NCBI RefSeq assembly: GCF_000421825.1
Contig: NZ_ATXT01000015.1
Span: 1-64,000 of the forward strand
Direction of reading: 5' to 3'
Length of the DNA: 64,000 bases
DNA from: Humibacter albus DSM 18994
GTDB taxonomy: Bacteria > Actinomycetota > Actinomycetes > Actinomycetales > Microbacteriaceae
Numbering within the stretch: the first letter of the stretch is position 1; every line of letters starts with the position of its first letter. The translations under genes and the position numbers were made by a program. The notes under the pieces were generated by a model. The model was not told the origin of the DNA. It was given only the letters and a program-made list of their open reading frames with translations, and did not search any database. Shown here piece after piece: positions 1-8,026 of the stretch.

Positions 1-290
1 GGGACATCGATCTGCACGGCCCCGACCTCGGTGAGCACCGTCTTCGACCGGGACCCGTTGCGGGCGTTCTCCCTCGTGCGGGGCTGATGCTTGTCATAGC
101 CGAGGTGTTCGGTCATCTCCGCCTCGAGCGCGGTCTCCAGCACCCGTTTCGTCAACCCGGCCAGCAGGCCGTCCGGTCCGACCAGGCTCACGCCCTTCTT
201 CTTCGCTTCCGCGAGCAACTGCTCGGCGATCTGCTGCTGATCGATGATCTCGCCCGTCACGGGATCAATCATCTCGACGACATCCGTCAT
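1..290 (-). CDS. IS256/Mutator-type transposase, N-terminal part (cut by window edge)
   Basis: The reverse strand from ATG at 290 reads an N-terminus beginning MTDVVEMIDPVTGE, then a segment with LLAEAKKKGVSLVGPDGLL, LTKRVLETALEAEMTEHLGY and ARNGSRSKTVLTEVG. This is the conserved opening of IS256-family DDE transposases, just ahead of the first catalytic Asp. A GAGGTAAGG Shine-Dalgarno stretch lies directly upstream. About 96 codons are visible and the frame is open to the window edge, so the catalytic domain lies outside. It marks the left side as insertion-sequence rich. Confidence 0.85.
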   Translation of the reverse strand, partial: MTDVVEMIDPVTGEIIDQQQIAEQLLAEAKKKGVSLVGPDGLLAGLTKRVLETALEAEMTEHLGYDKHQPRTRENARNGSRSKTVLTEVGAVQIDV

Positions 291-376
291 CGCCTTACCT
301 CTCAGTCAGGCCAGACCAGATACACCGTTTATCGGACACTCCCGCCGTCCTGGCCGACGTTCAGCAGCGCGTCGGG

Positions 377-1429
377 TTGTGCCTGAACGGAGGGACCGGG
401 GCAGCCGCGAAGATGAACCGGAATCTGAGCGAGTTCGCCACCCAAGCACGAGTCTCCACCCTGTCTGGGGAGGCGTCAGCTCTGGCGGCGCAGATGCAGT
501 TATTGGCTCAGTACGGCGAGGTCTTCGCGAGCGCATCTTCTGCTGTCAGCTTGGAGAACGTGTCTGTTCGCGGGTCTTCGGCGACTGCTGACGTCGTAGA
601 GACGACGACGATCACCAGGCAGTCGGTCAACGGGCTGGCTCGCCCGGACTACGCGTACAGCATCCGGCATCACGCCGAACTTGTGAAGTCCGGTTCAACC
701 TGGCTGGTCAACGATCTGAGCTGGTTCCCGGCCGACTCGATGGTGGCGACGCTCCCGCCGTCGGCCGAGACCCTACAGCAGTGGACGGACCCTTCGGTGA
801 AGCAGATGATCGACTCAAAGATTCGTCACGGGGTCCCACGCGACAAGAAACTGATCCCTGATTCGCTGGTCGGAAGTAAGCAGCTGTCAGCGCAACCGTC
901 TGCCGCTGCGGGGAGTTGGTATGTCGATACGGGCGCGATTGTCTCGTACGCCTACCAATGGTGGAACGGCACTAACACGTTCTTCCACTCGGCCAGCGAC
1001 GACTGCTGCGATTTCGGATCGCAGTGTCTGTTCAACGGTGGATGGCCCATGGCATACAACACCACCGACTACAGCAGCGATTTGAACTGGTGGAACGACG
1101 CCCTCACCGACCAAGGCCACCCCACCTACTCGTGGAGTAACTGCAACGACCTCCTGGAGTTCGCCTGTGATTGGAACTCGCGGTTCTTCTTCGACCTTGC
1201 TGCGCCAGTCTGGCAGGGCGGCGACATCGCCTTCTGGATCTGGGACGGCGATACAACCCAGGCGGATCCTTACGATCACGTATCTGTGTGCACCAAGGTT
1301 GACTCGTCCGGGACCTACTTCTGCCAGCACACGCCCGACCAGAAGGACGTGTCTTACTCCTACTACGTGAGCACGAACCCGAGTCTTTTCGTCGCGGACG
1401 CTCACCCAAAGACGACAATTACCTCGTGA
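377..1429 (+). CDS. Amidase_6-like (putative amidase domain) protein, no visible signal peptide
   Basis: The C-terminal half (about residues 180-345) resembles the putative amidase domain: YDTGAIVSYAYQWWN, a DDCCDFGSQCLFNGGWPM segment with a Cys pair and a further Cys, SNCNDLLEFACDW, and a late DHVSVCTK. Such domains resemble cysteine amidases of the NlpC/CHAP type and act on cell wall or peptide substrates. The N-terminal half (about 20-130) looks like the leading domain seen in these proteins. The frame opens with TTG at 377; ATG at 413 is the better codon. Neither gives a signal peptide, so the 5' end may have been lost or replaced. The stop overlaps the next gene by four bases. Confidence 0.55.
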   Translation: MCLNGGTGAAAKMNRNLSEFATQARVSTLSGEASALAAQMQLLAQYGEVFASASSAVSLENVSVRGSSATADVVETTTITRQSVNGLARPDYAYSIRHHAELVKSGSTWLVNDLSWFPADSMVATLPPSAETLQQWTDPSVKQMIDSKIRHGVPRDKKLIPDSLVGSKQLSAQPSAAAGSWYVDTGAIVSYAYQWWNGTNTFFHSASDDCCDFGSQCLFNGGWPMAYNTTDYSSDLNWWNDALTDQGHPTYSWSNCNDLLEFACDWNSRFFFDLAAPVWQGGDIAFWIWDGDTTQADPYDHVSVCTKVDSSGTYFCQHTPDQKDVSYSYYVSTNPSLFVADAHPKTTITS

Positions 1430-1929
1430 CCAAAAGCTCTCATCGGCAGGGGCGCCGCCTACTAGGGTATGCGGCGCCTCTGCTTGCGCTCGGCGTCCTG
1501 CTGAGCGCATGCAGCATGGGCCTGGGCCAGCCCGATCCTTCATCAACCAACGACGCGGACCCGGGCTCGTTTCGCCCGCTTTACGACAAGGTTCTGGCCG
1601 CACTCGCCGAGCCGTCACGATCTGAGCTACCGGCGCTGCGGCAACTTCTCCCACACGAGCCCACCGAAATGCTCCAGAAGGCCGTCGGCCTGTGCGGGGA
1701 CATCGTTCCCGGCACTAGACAACTTCACCTCTTGAACTCGCCCGATCCCTACCACATCATGACCGGGCATCTGGCCGGTCGGAAGCGAAACTCAACGGCC
1801 CACACCAGCTGCGGCCTCGCGCTGATGTGGGTGGCAGGTTCATCGCCCACCGGCGGAAGGCACTGGGAAATACAAGCATGGCCGCTCGACACCACGCCGA
1901 GTCCTACGCCGACACCATCAAATAACTGA
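1426..1929 (+). CDS. Putative lipoprotein, function unknown
   Basis: The GTG start overlaps the TGA of the amidase-like gene (GTGA), so the two are probably translated together. The N-terminus has a basic n-region, a hydrophobic stretch (GYAAPLLALGVLLSA) and the lipobox LSAC followed by SMG, so the protein should be a lipoprotein with the acylated Cys near residue 29. The body of about 130 residues has Cys residues in GLCGDI and TSCGLA and ends in a SPTPTPSNN tail. I do not recognise the fold. Its pairing with the amidase-like gene suggests an envelope role, which is inference. Confidence 0.6.
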   Translation: MTKSSHRQGRRLLGYAAPLLALGVLLSACSMGLGQPDPSSTNDADPGSFRPLYDKVLAALAEPSRSELPALRQLLPHEPTEMLQKAVGLCGDIVPGTRQLHLLNSPDPYHIMTGHLAGRKRNSTAHTSCGLALMWVAGSSPTGGRHWEIQAWPLDTTPSPTPTPSNN

Positions 1930-1938
1930 CTCCGAACC

Positions 1939-2213
1939 TCAATGCCGGCGAGCCTGCCCGCTGCGTCTGCGATGCTCGTCCGGGTCCTCGCGCTCCTCGA
2001 CTGGGACGGGCGGCTCGGCGTTCAGGTCGCGGCTGTTGGGCCGGAGGTGTACCTCAGTGACGGTGTTCCAGAACCCGTCGCTGAGCAGCTGGTACGCCTC
2101 GTGAACGGCGGCCGGCACTTCGCCGAGTGTCCTTGCGCGAGGTAGTCCATCGCATCGAGAGGTCATCGATGTATCCGTCGCGGATCGTGACGGTGAAGGT
2201 CAGTGCTGGCATC
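1939..2213 (-). pseudogene. Frameshifted small gene, hypothetical
   Basis: From ATG at about 2213 the reverse strand reads MPALTFTVTIRDGYIDDLS and then leaves frame near 2130. A second frame continues with LGEVPAAVHEAYQLLSDGFWNT and ends at 1939. Joined, the two give a plausible 85-90 residue acidic protein of the type often seen next to WXG100/ESX-like genes in actinobacteria. A one-base indel would explain the break. The call rests on composition and not on a recognised family. Confidence 0.35.
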
Positions 2214-2260
2214 TGTGAGCTCCCGTCATTGGTTCGGGCGGGTCCGGGGCCGTCCGATGG

Positions 2261-2481
2261 TCAGCCAGCGACACGCAAGCTGGTGAGCGCGGTCGTCCAG
2301 TCGCGTGCGATGCCTTGGTAGGCCTGGGCGATGTTCTCCGCCTCGGTGGCGGCGGCCTTCTCATCGGCCTGGTTGACGATGACCACGGCGTTCTGTGCGA
2401 GCTGGGCTGAACGGTCGTCGCGCCGGTGGCGATGTGCCCGGCTGAGTCGCGCATTCGGACCGCAGCCTGCTGACGACGCAT
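2261..2481 (-). pseudogene. Frameshifted small helical gene, possibly WXG100/ESX-associated
   Basis: One reverse frame reads VMRRQQAAVRMRDSAGHIATG and breaks near 2408. Another frame continues with AQLAQNAVVIVNQADEKAAA and ends DWTTALTSLRVAG at 2261. The joined product is a short, Ala/Gln-rich helical protein like those encoded beside type VII secretion substrates. It lies directly upstream of the preceding frameshifted ORF on the same strand, so the two probably formed a small operon now decaying next to the IS481 remnant. Confidence 0.35.
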
Positions 2482-2543
2482 CACCACACACCTCCCCATC
2501 AAGGTGTTGCGACGACCAGTTGAATCCGCCCAGTTTCCGTCGA

Positions 2544-3480
2544 CTAGATGTATGAGGCCAGGACCTTGTTGACGCGTCGCGGCGTCGCGGATGCAGGTGG
2601 CTTTGCGTCGTGCGCGCCGCGGGGTCGGTGGTAGTTGTAATGCTGGTTCCAGACGTCAAGTGCGGCTGATCGTTCTGCCTCGGAGTGCCCGGCGCGGGCG
2701 TAGAGGAACTCCTCGGCGAGAATGCGGTTGTAGCGCTCGACTTTGCCGTTGTGCTTGGGCGTGTACGGCCTCGTGCGGCGGTGCTCTGCGCCGTCGAGGG
2801 CATCCCGTGAATGCCTGGGCGCGGTAGCAGTCGCCATTGTCGGTGATGATCCGTTCGATCTTCGTGATTCCGTGCTTGGCGAATCGCTCGCGCGCTCGGC
2901 CGAGGAACGCGATCGCAGTCGCTGCCTGCTCGTTCTCCAGCGCCTCGGTGTAGCCAGGCGGGTGTGCCCGTCGATCGCGGAGTGCAGGTAGACGTATCCT
3001 GTGCGCGTGCCTCGCTCCTTCGTTCGCGCGACGGCTCTGGCCTTAGCGCTGTCCCTTCCATGAGCGCGCCAGCCGCCGCCATCGGGAATGCGGCCGGCCC
3101 TCTTCACATCGAGGTGGACCATGTGGCCCGGGTGCTTGGCAACGATCTTCTTGACCTCGCGGTTGCTCTCCCCCGTCGGGTCGATGAACCCTCCGCCGGT
3201 TCAAGCCGAGCTGCGCGAGTATCCGGGTGATGGTGCGGCGGCTTACCGATGTTCCTGCTTGTTGCACCTCGAAGGCGATGCGGGATACGGACCACTTGTG
3301 CTTACTCCGCATCGACTCGACTTGCTCAACGAGAGACCCGGGTGTGGCGGTGGGCTGTCGAACGGGAGTTGACGAGCGGTCGAAGAGGCCGAGCTCTCCG
3401 AACTGCTTGTATCGGTTGACCCACTTCGATGCCGTCGCCCGAGAGATCCCCATCTCGGTGGCCACGTGCGCGATCAGGCG
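2544..3480 (-). pseudogene. IS481-family transposase, frameshifted
   Basis: The N-terminal part shows the helix-turn-helix HVATEMGISRATASKWVNRY, followed by RSKHKWSVSRIAFEV and RRTITRILAQLGLNRRR. A second frame gives MVHLDVKRAGRIPDGGGW and GYVYLHSAIDGHTRLA, which carry the DDE/integrase core. A third gives ITKIERIITDNGDCYRAQAF. The end returns to RPYTPKHNGKVERYNRILAE and ends HYNYHRPRGAHDAKPP. These are the classic IS481 core motifs, but they lie in three reverse frames, so the gene cannot make a whole transposase. A possible terminal repeat (TGTTGCGACGACC) starts near 2505. Confidence 0.8.
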
Positions 3481-3575
3481 GGTGCGGCAGCGCTCACCAC
3501 GATGGCCGGCAACAGACCGTGCGCAGGACGGTCAGCCGCGTCTCCGCACCGCGCGGTTAAGGGCAGAGCGGATCT

Positions 3576-3788
3576 CTAGAAGCAATCGGATTTGGCGGCG
3601 CCGCGGCGGAGATTTTTTTTTGGAAGGCCTGCGACGCTGGCAAAAGCAGCGAGCGATGCGCCGATAACGACCAGCGAGGCCTTGGCCCAAGGCGCGACGG
3701 TCGTGTCACCGATGGCCGCCGCGGCGACGAAGGCGCCCGCAGAGGCGGCGGCGATCGCCCACTGTGCCTGGGGGTGCCGTCGTGCCAT
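3576..3788 (-). CDS. Small predicted membrane protein, hypothetical
   Basis: A 70-residue frame starts MARRHPQAQW and contains two hydrophobic stretches (IAAASAGAFVAAAAI and ASLVVIGASLAAFASVAGL) with a basic C-terminus. A run of nine T on the plus strand near 3611 encodes the Lys-Lys-Asn part of PKKNLRR, an unusual homopolymer for this GC content and a possible slippage site. GAGGA sits almost on the ATG, so translation is uncertain. It lies between the IS481 remnant and the ligase fragment and may itself be a remnant. Confidence 0.35.
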   Translation of the reverse strand: MARRHPQAQWAIAAASAGAFVAAAAIGDTTVAPWAKASLVVIGASLAAFASVAGLPKKNLRRGAAKSDCF

Positions 3789-3897
3789 TCCTCAATTCTA
3801 GTTCGGCGGCCTGTCACTCCCCCGTCCGCGGCCGGTGCGTCGCGAGGCTCCGCAGCAACCGGCGGAACAGTTCCACTGCGACCCTTCCGGAACCCTG

Positions 3898-4281
3898 CTA
3901 ACGGATCGAGCTGGGGTCCGATTCAGGCCTGGTACGCACGTATCTCGCGGGGTGGCGCAGTGATTGTCCTGCTAGGGCGACGTCGGCGGAGACCTCCACG
4001 GTGATCGGCTCGATGAGCGTGAGCGGGGTGTCTTTCTTGGTGTTGAACCGGTCGTACGCGGTGGAGCGAATCACGGCCGGCCACGGGTGCTCACCAGCTG
4101 GCGCACGCAACTGTGCGATGAGGCTGGGGACTTGATCGCGCCGGATGGGAGTGGTGCGTCCGACGATGTGCAGCTCACCGTCGATGTAGCGCCCCAGGAT
4201 GAGCTCATCGGGATCACGAAGAGTGCCGGTGAGGGCGCCGGCGACGAGTTCGAACGTGTCGCGGTGTTTGACCTTAACTTA
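3898..4281 (-). pseudogene. ATP-dependent DNA ligase, C-terminal (OB-fold) fragment
   Basis: Reading leftward from about 4281 the frame gives VKVKHRDTFELVAGALTG, ELILGRYIDGELHIVGRTTP, APAGEHPWPAVI and ends RHPARYVRTRPESDPSSI at the stop at 3898. K-V-K-H-R is motif V of ATP-dependent ligases, and the rest is the OB-fold C-terminus typical of actinobacterial LigC/LigD-type ligases, with an intact C-terminal end. Upstream of motif V the frame meets TAA and homology stops, so the adenylation domain with its catalytic Lys is gone. The fragment has no usable start. Confidence 0.75.
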
Positions 4282-4395
4282 TTCCGCACCAGCAGCATCG
4301 ACCAACGCGAACCTACAAAAGCCGCAGTAAATCACTGGCCAGGCGGCATGCCGGCGACATCAAACGACGTTCACCGACACGTGTCGACGTGGTCG

Positions 4396-4417
4396 TTAGC
4401 ACATAATTTGGCACATG
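4396..4417 (+). repeat. Left copy of integrase arm-like repeat
   Basis: The 22-bp segment reads TTAGCACATAA followed by TTTGGCACATG. It matches the 22 bp that begin at the last codon of the island integrase (22541) at 20 of 22 positions, and similarity fades over the next 20 or so bases. Each copy contains two tandem TTxGCACAT units 12 bp apart, as expected for integrase arm-binding sites. Confidence 0.5.
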
Positions 4418-4474
4418 AACTCCGACCCGAGCTCACGTACGCGTTAGTGCCGTAGCCCGGATACCACCGCTATC

Positions 4475-5509
4475 TCACGTTCCCTCAGTGGGGAAACGAA
4501 GCCCGATCGCGCGGCGCCAGTCGTCGAGCACTCGCATGTTCCCGAGCGAGTCCTCAAGATCCATCACTGGCGCGCGCGTCACCCCCGTCCGGACGTACTC
4601 GGCGAACGCATCCACTTCCAGTGCGTATATTGGTCGATCAGCTGGTAGTATCCGCGATTCCATCGCTCCGCGGTGTTCGATAACGAGTTCAGGAGCACGC
4701 CCGTCGATCTCAGGCTGCCATGGATTGCGAAGCGTGATGCTCCCCTCGGTACCCCAGAGGCGAGCGACGGACGCGATGTCAACCTGGTTGCCGCACGTCA
4801 CTGTAGAGATCAAGCCGGACTCGAACTCGAGTAGCCCCACTCCCCATTCGTCCACGCCGCTTGTCTGGCCAATCCTGGCGATCCCCGTCACGTTGATCGG
4901 GTCCGCGAAGCTAGCGCCTGAACCAATGCCGGCGACTAGGCGCGACAGAGAAACGCCATAGCAGCCGAGATCCATTAACGCACCTCCACCGGCTTCCCGC
5001 TGCATCCGGTAGTTCTTGTCCCCACCTCGCATGTTGCCTCCGAAGGAGCATTCCATCACTCGCACGTTGCCGATCTCACCCTTGGAGAGCAGCCTCGTCA
5101 TTTCAGTGATCTGCGGATGTGCCCGGTACATGAAGCCCTCCATGAGGGTCACCCCGCTTTCACGCGCGACGGCAGCGGCATGCGCTGCCTCCGCTGCGTT
5201 CAACGCGATTGGCTTCTCGCATAGAACATGTTTTCCGGCGAGCGCGCTCCGCTCCGTCCATTCGACATGAAGATGATTCGGGAGCGCGATGTACACCGCG
5301 TCAATCTCATCGTCGTCGAGGAGTTCCAGGTAGGAGCCGAAGTGCTTTGGCGCGCCGTGCGCCCTCGCGAGCTCCGCGGCACGCCCTGCATTTCGGCTGG
5401 CTACGCCTGCCAGAGTGCCGCTGCGCGACAGGGACACACCTCGCGCGAACTGCGGTGCAATGTACCCGACGCCAAGCACGCCCCATCTCAACGGCACCTC
5501 ATCGTCCAT
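4475..5509 (-). CDS. Gfo/Idh/MocA-family oxidoreductase
   Basis: This 344-residue protein has the N-terminal Rossmann fold (WGVLGVGYIAPQFARG), the family motif CEKPIAL near residue 95 that carries the catalytic Lys, and the C-terminal substrate domain with GGGALMDLGCYGVSLSR and DEWGVGLLEF. Such enzymes oxidise or epimerise sugars and sugar alcohols with NAD(P). The start at 5509 is chosen because ATG overlaps the preceding stop (TGATG). It is the last gene of an operon with the GH43 enzyme and so probably processes the released sugar; the substrate is not determined. Confidence 0.85.
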   Translation of the reverse strand: MDDEVPLRWGVLGVGYIAPQFARGVSLSRSGTLAGVASRNAGRAAELARAHGAPKHFGSYLELLDDDEIDAVYIALPNHLHVEWTERSALAGKHVLCEKPIALNAAEAAHAAAVARESGVTLMEGFMYRAHPQITEMTRLLSKGEIGNVRVMECSFGGNMRGGDKNYRMQREAGGGALMDLGCYGVSLSRLVAGIGSGASFADPINVTGIARIGQTSGVDEWGVGLLEFESGLISTVTCGNQVDIASVARLWGTEGSITLRNPWQPEIDGRAPELVIEHRGAMESRILPADRPIYALEVDAFAEYVRTGVTRAPVMDLEDSLGNMRVLDDWRRAIGLRFPTEGT

Positions 5510-5736
5510 CACGCGACCGCCCCGATGCAGATACGCTCTCTGATCAGTACAATCTCCAAGCATCGGTTCGACTCCTCCGGTGCGGCGAGGCCGTACCACG
5601 CGTGAGCGGTCATGGAGCCTTTGCGATTGTCGGCGTCCACCGCGGCGCCAGAATCAATCAACTGTTCACGACGACCATGGATCACTTTGAGTCGACTGGT
5701 GACGCGCGCCAACTCCGGCCGAAGAGCGGGAGACAT
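5509..5736 (-). CDS. Small conserved-position ORF between GH43 and oxidoreductase, hypothetical
   Basis: This 75-residue frame overlaps the GH43 stop (TGATG at its 5' end) and its own stop overlaps the oxidoreductase start (TGATG again), so it is coupled on both sides. It reads MSPALRPELARVTSRLKVIH, then a polar middle with DADNRKG and MTAHAWYGLAAPEESNRC. I do not recognise it. It could be a small complete gene or the in-frame remnant of a larger one after an internal deletion; the exact junctions on both sides argue that the reading frame is meaningful. Confidence 0.5.
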   Translation of the reverse strand: MSPALRPELARVTSRLKVIHGRREQLIDSGAAVDADNRKGSMTAHAWYGLAAPEESNRCLEIVLIRERICIGAVA

Positions 5737-7361
5737 CAATTCCTTCCGACGAATGCTGTCGTCTTCTCTATCGTTCGGGCTGAAGATTCATTCGCCTTTC
5801 CATCCGGCTCCGGCAGGTAATCGAACCAGTCCACGTACGCTGGGCTCGACCGGCCGGCCGGAGACGCCGCGTAGGGGCCCACAAAGACCCCAGTGAAACC
5901 GCCGGCGAATTCCGTCGTGAGGAAACGCGCGTCAACGCTCGCTGCTGTGTGTACCAGTCCGTCGCAGCCCTCGATACTGAACCTGTAGTGATCGTCGTCG
6001 CCTACTACCCTCAATACGAAATCGCTGCCTTGGAGAACCGCCACGTCGGCGCAAACCTCGAGAGCGCCAACACGCTGACGCAGCGTAGCCTCGACACCTT
6101 CGGCGTGCCGCCGGATCGCCAGGGCGAAGAAGTGGGTTTCGTTCATCCGTACAGCGATGCCGGCTTCCTCATCTTGCTGCTCTGGGCGGTACTCGATACG
6201 GGTCCGCGCCACGAAGGAGTAGTGCTGCTGGCGGCGCCCAATGAAGCACGGATAGAGGCCATCGAGAGCGGATTTTGTGGCCACGAGGGTGAGCCATCCA
6301 GGCCGTGCGCCACAAACCTCGTCGACCTCAAGCGGGCGCCGCACAAACTGCCACTTGGGTGCGAGCGTCTGCAGGTCGAAGTCATCCCGCGCGTTGTGTT
6401 CGACTCTGGGTTCAGCCGCGAGCGCAGGCCGCGGCTGCTCGACCTTTATCTCACCCTGGTCTCCGGCTTCCGGCCAGTCGTCGTCCCGCCAGCGAACAGG
6501 TGCAAGCACTGTCTCGCGACCGAGCAGATGTCGCGGCCATTGGCCGACCGGCCGAATCCCGAGCGCTACAAGCCACCATTCGCCGTTCGGTAAGGTGAAG
6601 AGGTCGGCGTGACCGACGGCCTGTAGGGGGCTCGCCACGCTGCGATGGCTGACGAGCGGTCCCCACGGCGAAGCCTCGAAGGGACCCCAGGGCGAACTAG
6701 ACCGACCGATCGTCACCATGTGTCCATACTCCGTGCCTCCCTCGGCAAGCACTAGGTAGTAATACTCGCCGCGGCGATACATGTGCGGAGCCTCGGGGTA
6801 TCGTCCTCCGGTCCCGCCCCAGATGAATTGCGGCGCAGCCAGGAGACGGCCGGTGAACGGGTCGACCAGGGACTGTTGGATCCCCCGCACAAAGTCTGGG
6901 TTCTCGATATGCGGTCCCTCCGGTCGCGGCTCGATGTTCGACGTGAAGTAGACGTGCCCGCGGTCGAAGAAGAGCGACGGATCAATACCGTTTTGATCTA
7001 CCCAGACCGGTTCCGACCATGGGCCCGCTGGATCTTCTGCGTGGACGATGAAGTGTCCGCCGCCCGAGACGTTCGTCGCTGTCACGAAGAAGTGCCCATT
7101 GTGATGGCGGATCGTCGGCGCGTAGATTCCTCCGGATGGCGGCGCGGACGAAAGATCGAGCTGACTCGGGCGGTCCAAGACATGCCCCAGCGGCGTCCAC
7201 GAAACAAGGTCGGTACTGGTGAAGATCGGAATCCCCGGAAAGTACTCGAAGGAACTCACGACCAAATAGAATTGGTCACCGACTCGACAGATGCTTGGGT
7301 CTGGATGAAATCCAGGAATAACCGGATTGGTGAAAGTGCGAGGCGATATGGAACCTGTCAT
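5736..7361 (-). CDS. GH43-family glycosidase (beta-xylosidase/alpha-L-arabinofuranosidase type)
   Basis: The 541-residue protein has the five-bladed propeller motifs of GH43: NPVIPGFHPDPSICRVGDQF with the base Asp in HPDPS near residue 20, GIDPSLFFD with the pKa-modulating Asp, and GRYPEAPHMYRR with the acid Glu. After about residue 320 comes a beta-sandwich like the C-terminal domain of GH43 subfamilies 10-12, ending in VDWFDYLPEP. No signal peptide is present, so it should act in the cytoplasm on imported oligosaccharides. The start at 7361 is set by an ATGA overlap with the end of the permease remnant upstream, a sign of an ancestral transporter-hydrolase operon. Confidence 0.88.
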   Translation of the reverse strand: MTGSISPRTFTNPVIPGFHPDPSICRVGDQFYLVVSSFEYFPGIPIFTSTDLVSWTPLGHVLDRPSQLDLSSAPPSGGIYAPTIRHHNGHFFVTATNVSGGGHFIVHAEDPAGPWSEPVWVDQNGIDPSLFFDRGHVYFTSNIEPRPEGPHIENPDFVRGIQQSLVDPFTGRLLAAPQFIWGGTGGRYPEAPHMYRRGEYYYLVLAEGGTEYGHMVTIGRSSSPWGPFEASPWGPLVSHRSVASPLQAVGHADLFTLPNGEWWLVALGIRPVGQWPRHLLGRETVLAPVRWRDDDWPEAGDQGEIKVEQPRPALAAEPRVEHNARDDFDLQTLAPKWQFVRRPLEVDEVCGARPGWLTLVATKSALDGLYPCFIGRRQQHYSFVARTRIEYRPEQQDEEAGIAVRMNETHFFALAIRRHAEGVEATLRQRVGALEVCADVAVLQGSDFVLRVVGDDDHYRFSIEGCDGLVHTAASVDARFLTTEFAGGFTGVFVGPYAASPAGRSSPAYVDWFDYLPEPDGKANESSARTIEKTTAFVGRN

Positions 7362-7585
7362 CCCCGAGCCACCCCAACCTTGAGCCGTTCGACAAAGCAC
7401 TGCCGCAGCAAGATAGCTATCACGGGTATGACCGCGACGACGACAGGCTCCAGAAGACGACCCCACCCGATCGTGAACACTCCACTAGAGACCACCTTAC
7501 CCGAACCAGAATTGACTAATATCGGCGGCAAAGAACATTGTTTACGGGAAAAGATGAAAGCAAGTACGGCGAGAGCGTTGATGCC
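7358..7585 (-). pseudogene. Sugar ABC transporter permease, C-terminal remnant (MalG-type)
   Basis: The frame that ends at 7358 closes with LEPVVVAVIPVIAILLRQCF and VERLKVGVARG. This matches the invariant end of CUT1 inner-membrane permeases, where a last membrane helix is followed by R-x-[FY]-hh-x-G-h-x-x-G-x-h-K/R-G. Only about 75 residues look like permease; the EAA loop and earlier helices are missing. Its stop forms an ATGA overlap with the GH43 start. The MalF- and MalG-type permease genes expected between the binding protein and GH43 have therefore been deleted. Confidence 0.6.
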
Positions 7586-8026
7586 ACTCCTCGAAACCGG
7601 AGGATTCAGACCACGAATACACGCTGCATTGCGATGAGCCCGATATGCAACCCGATCAGCATGCGTCGCGACACCCTCATACGCTAGGTGCGGTCCATGC
7701 GCCCCCGAGTGATAATCTCCCCACCTCAAACATAGAATGGATGACTCTGGCCGAAGAGTGAACTGGAACTCATCGACAACCTCATCGAATGTTTCATGCA
7801 CACGGGCCTCACCGCGCTCTTGAGTCGATGTACCACAGTGCCGAGGACCGTAAACACTGTACCGTCCGGCCGTGTTTTCCCATGTGGTCGACAACTATCC
7901 GAGTGGTCCATGTCCGCCGACTCCGACACGTCTGATAATCCGCTGGTCGGCGTTCCAGGAGCCACAGGACGCGACTTGATCATGGCACCGTATCCGTCGC
8001 GGGCGACGATTCAGTCGGAGGTCCGC
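7586..8026. other. Gap without a supported gene, deletion scar
   Basis: Reverse frames here are open in patches but carry no motif I recognise, and base composition is lower in GC than the flanks. The position, between a sugar-binding protein and a permease tail on the same strand, is where two permease genes would normally lie. I see no terminator or RNA gene. Confidence 0.4.

Noticed and set aside
4260-4475. Search for a second tRNA-Arg 3' end as attL
   Set aside because: No stretch resembling the T-arm and acceptor of the tRNA (GGTTCGAGTCC and CAGGGGC) is present near the left arm repeat, so no attL was called.
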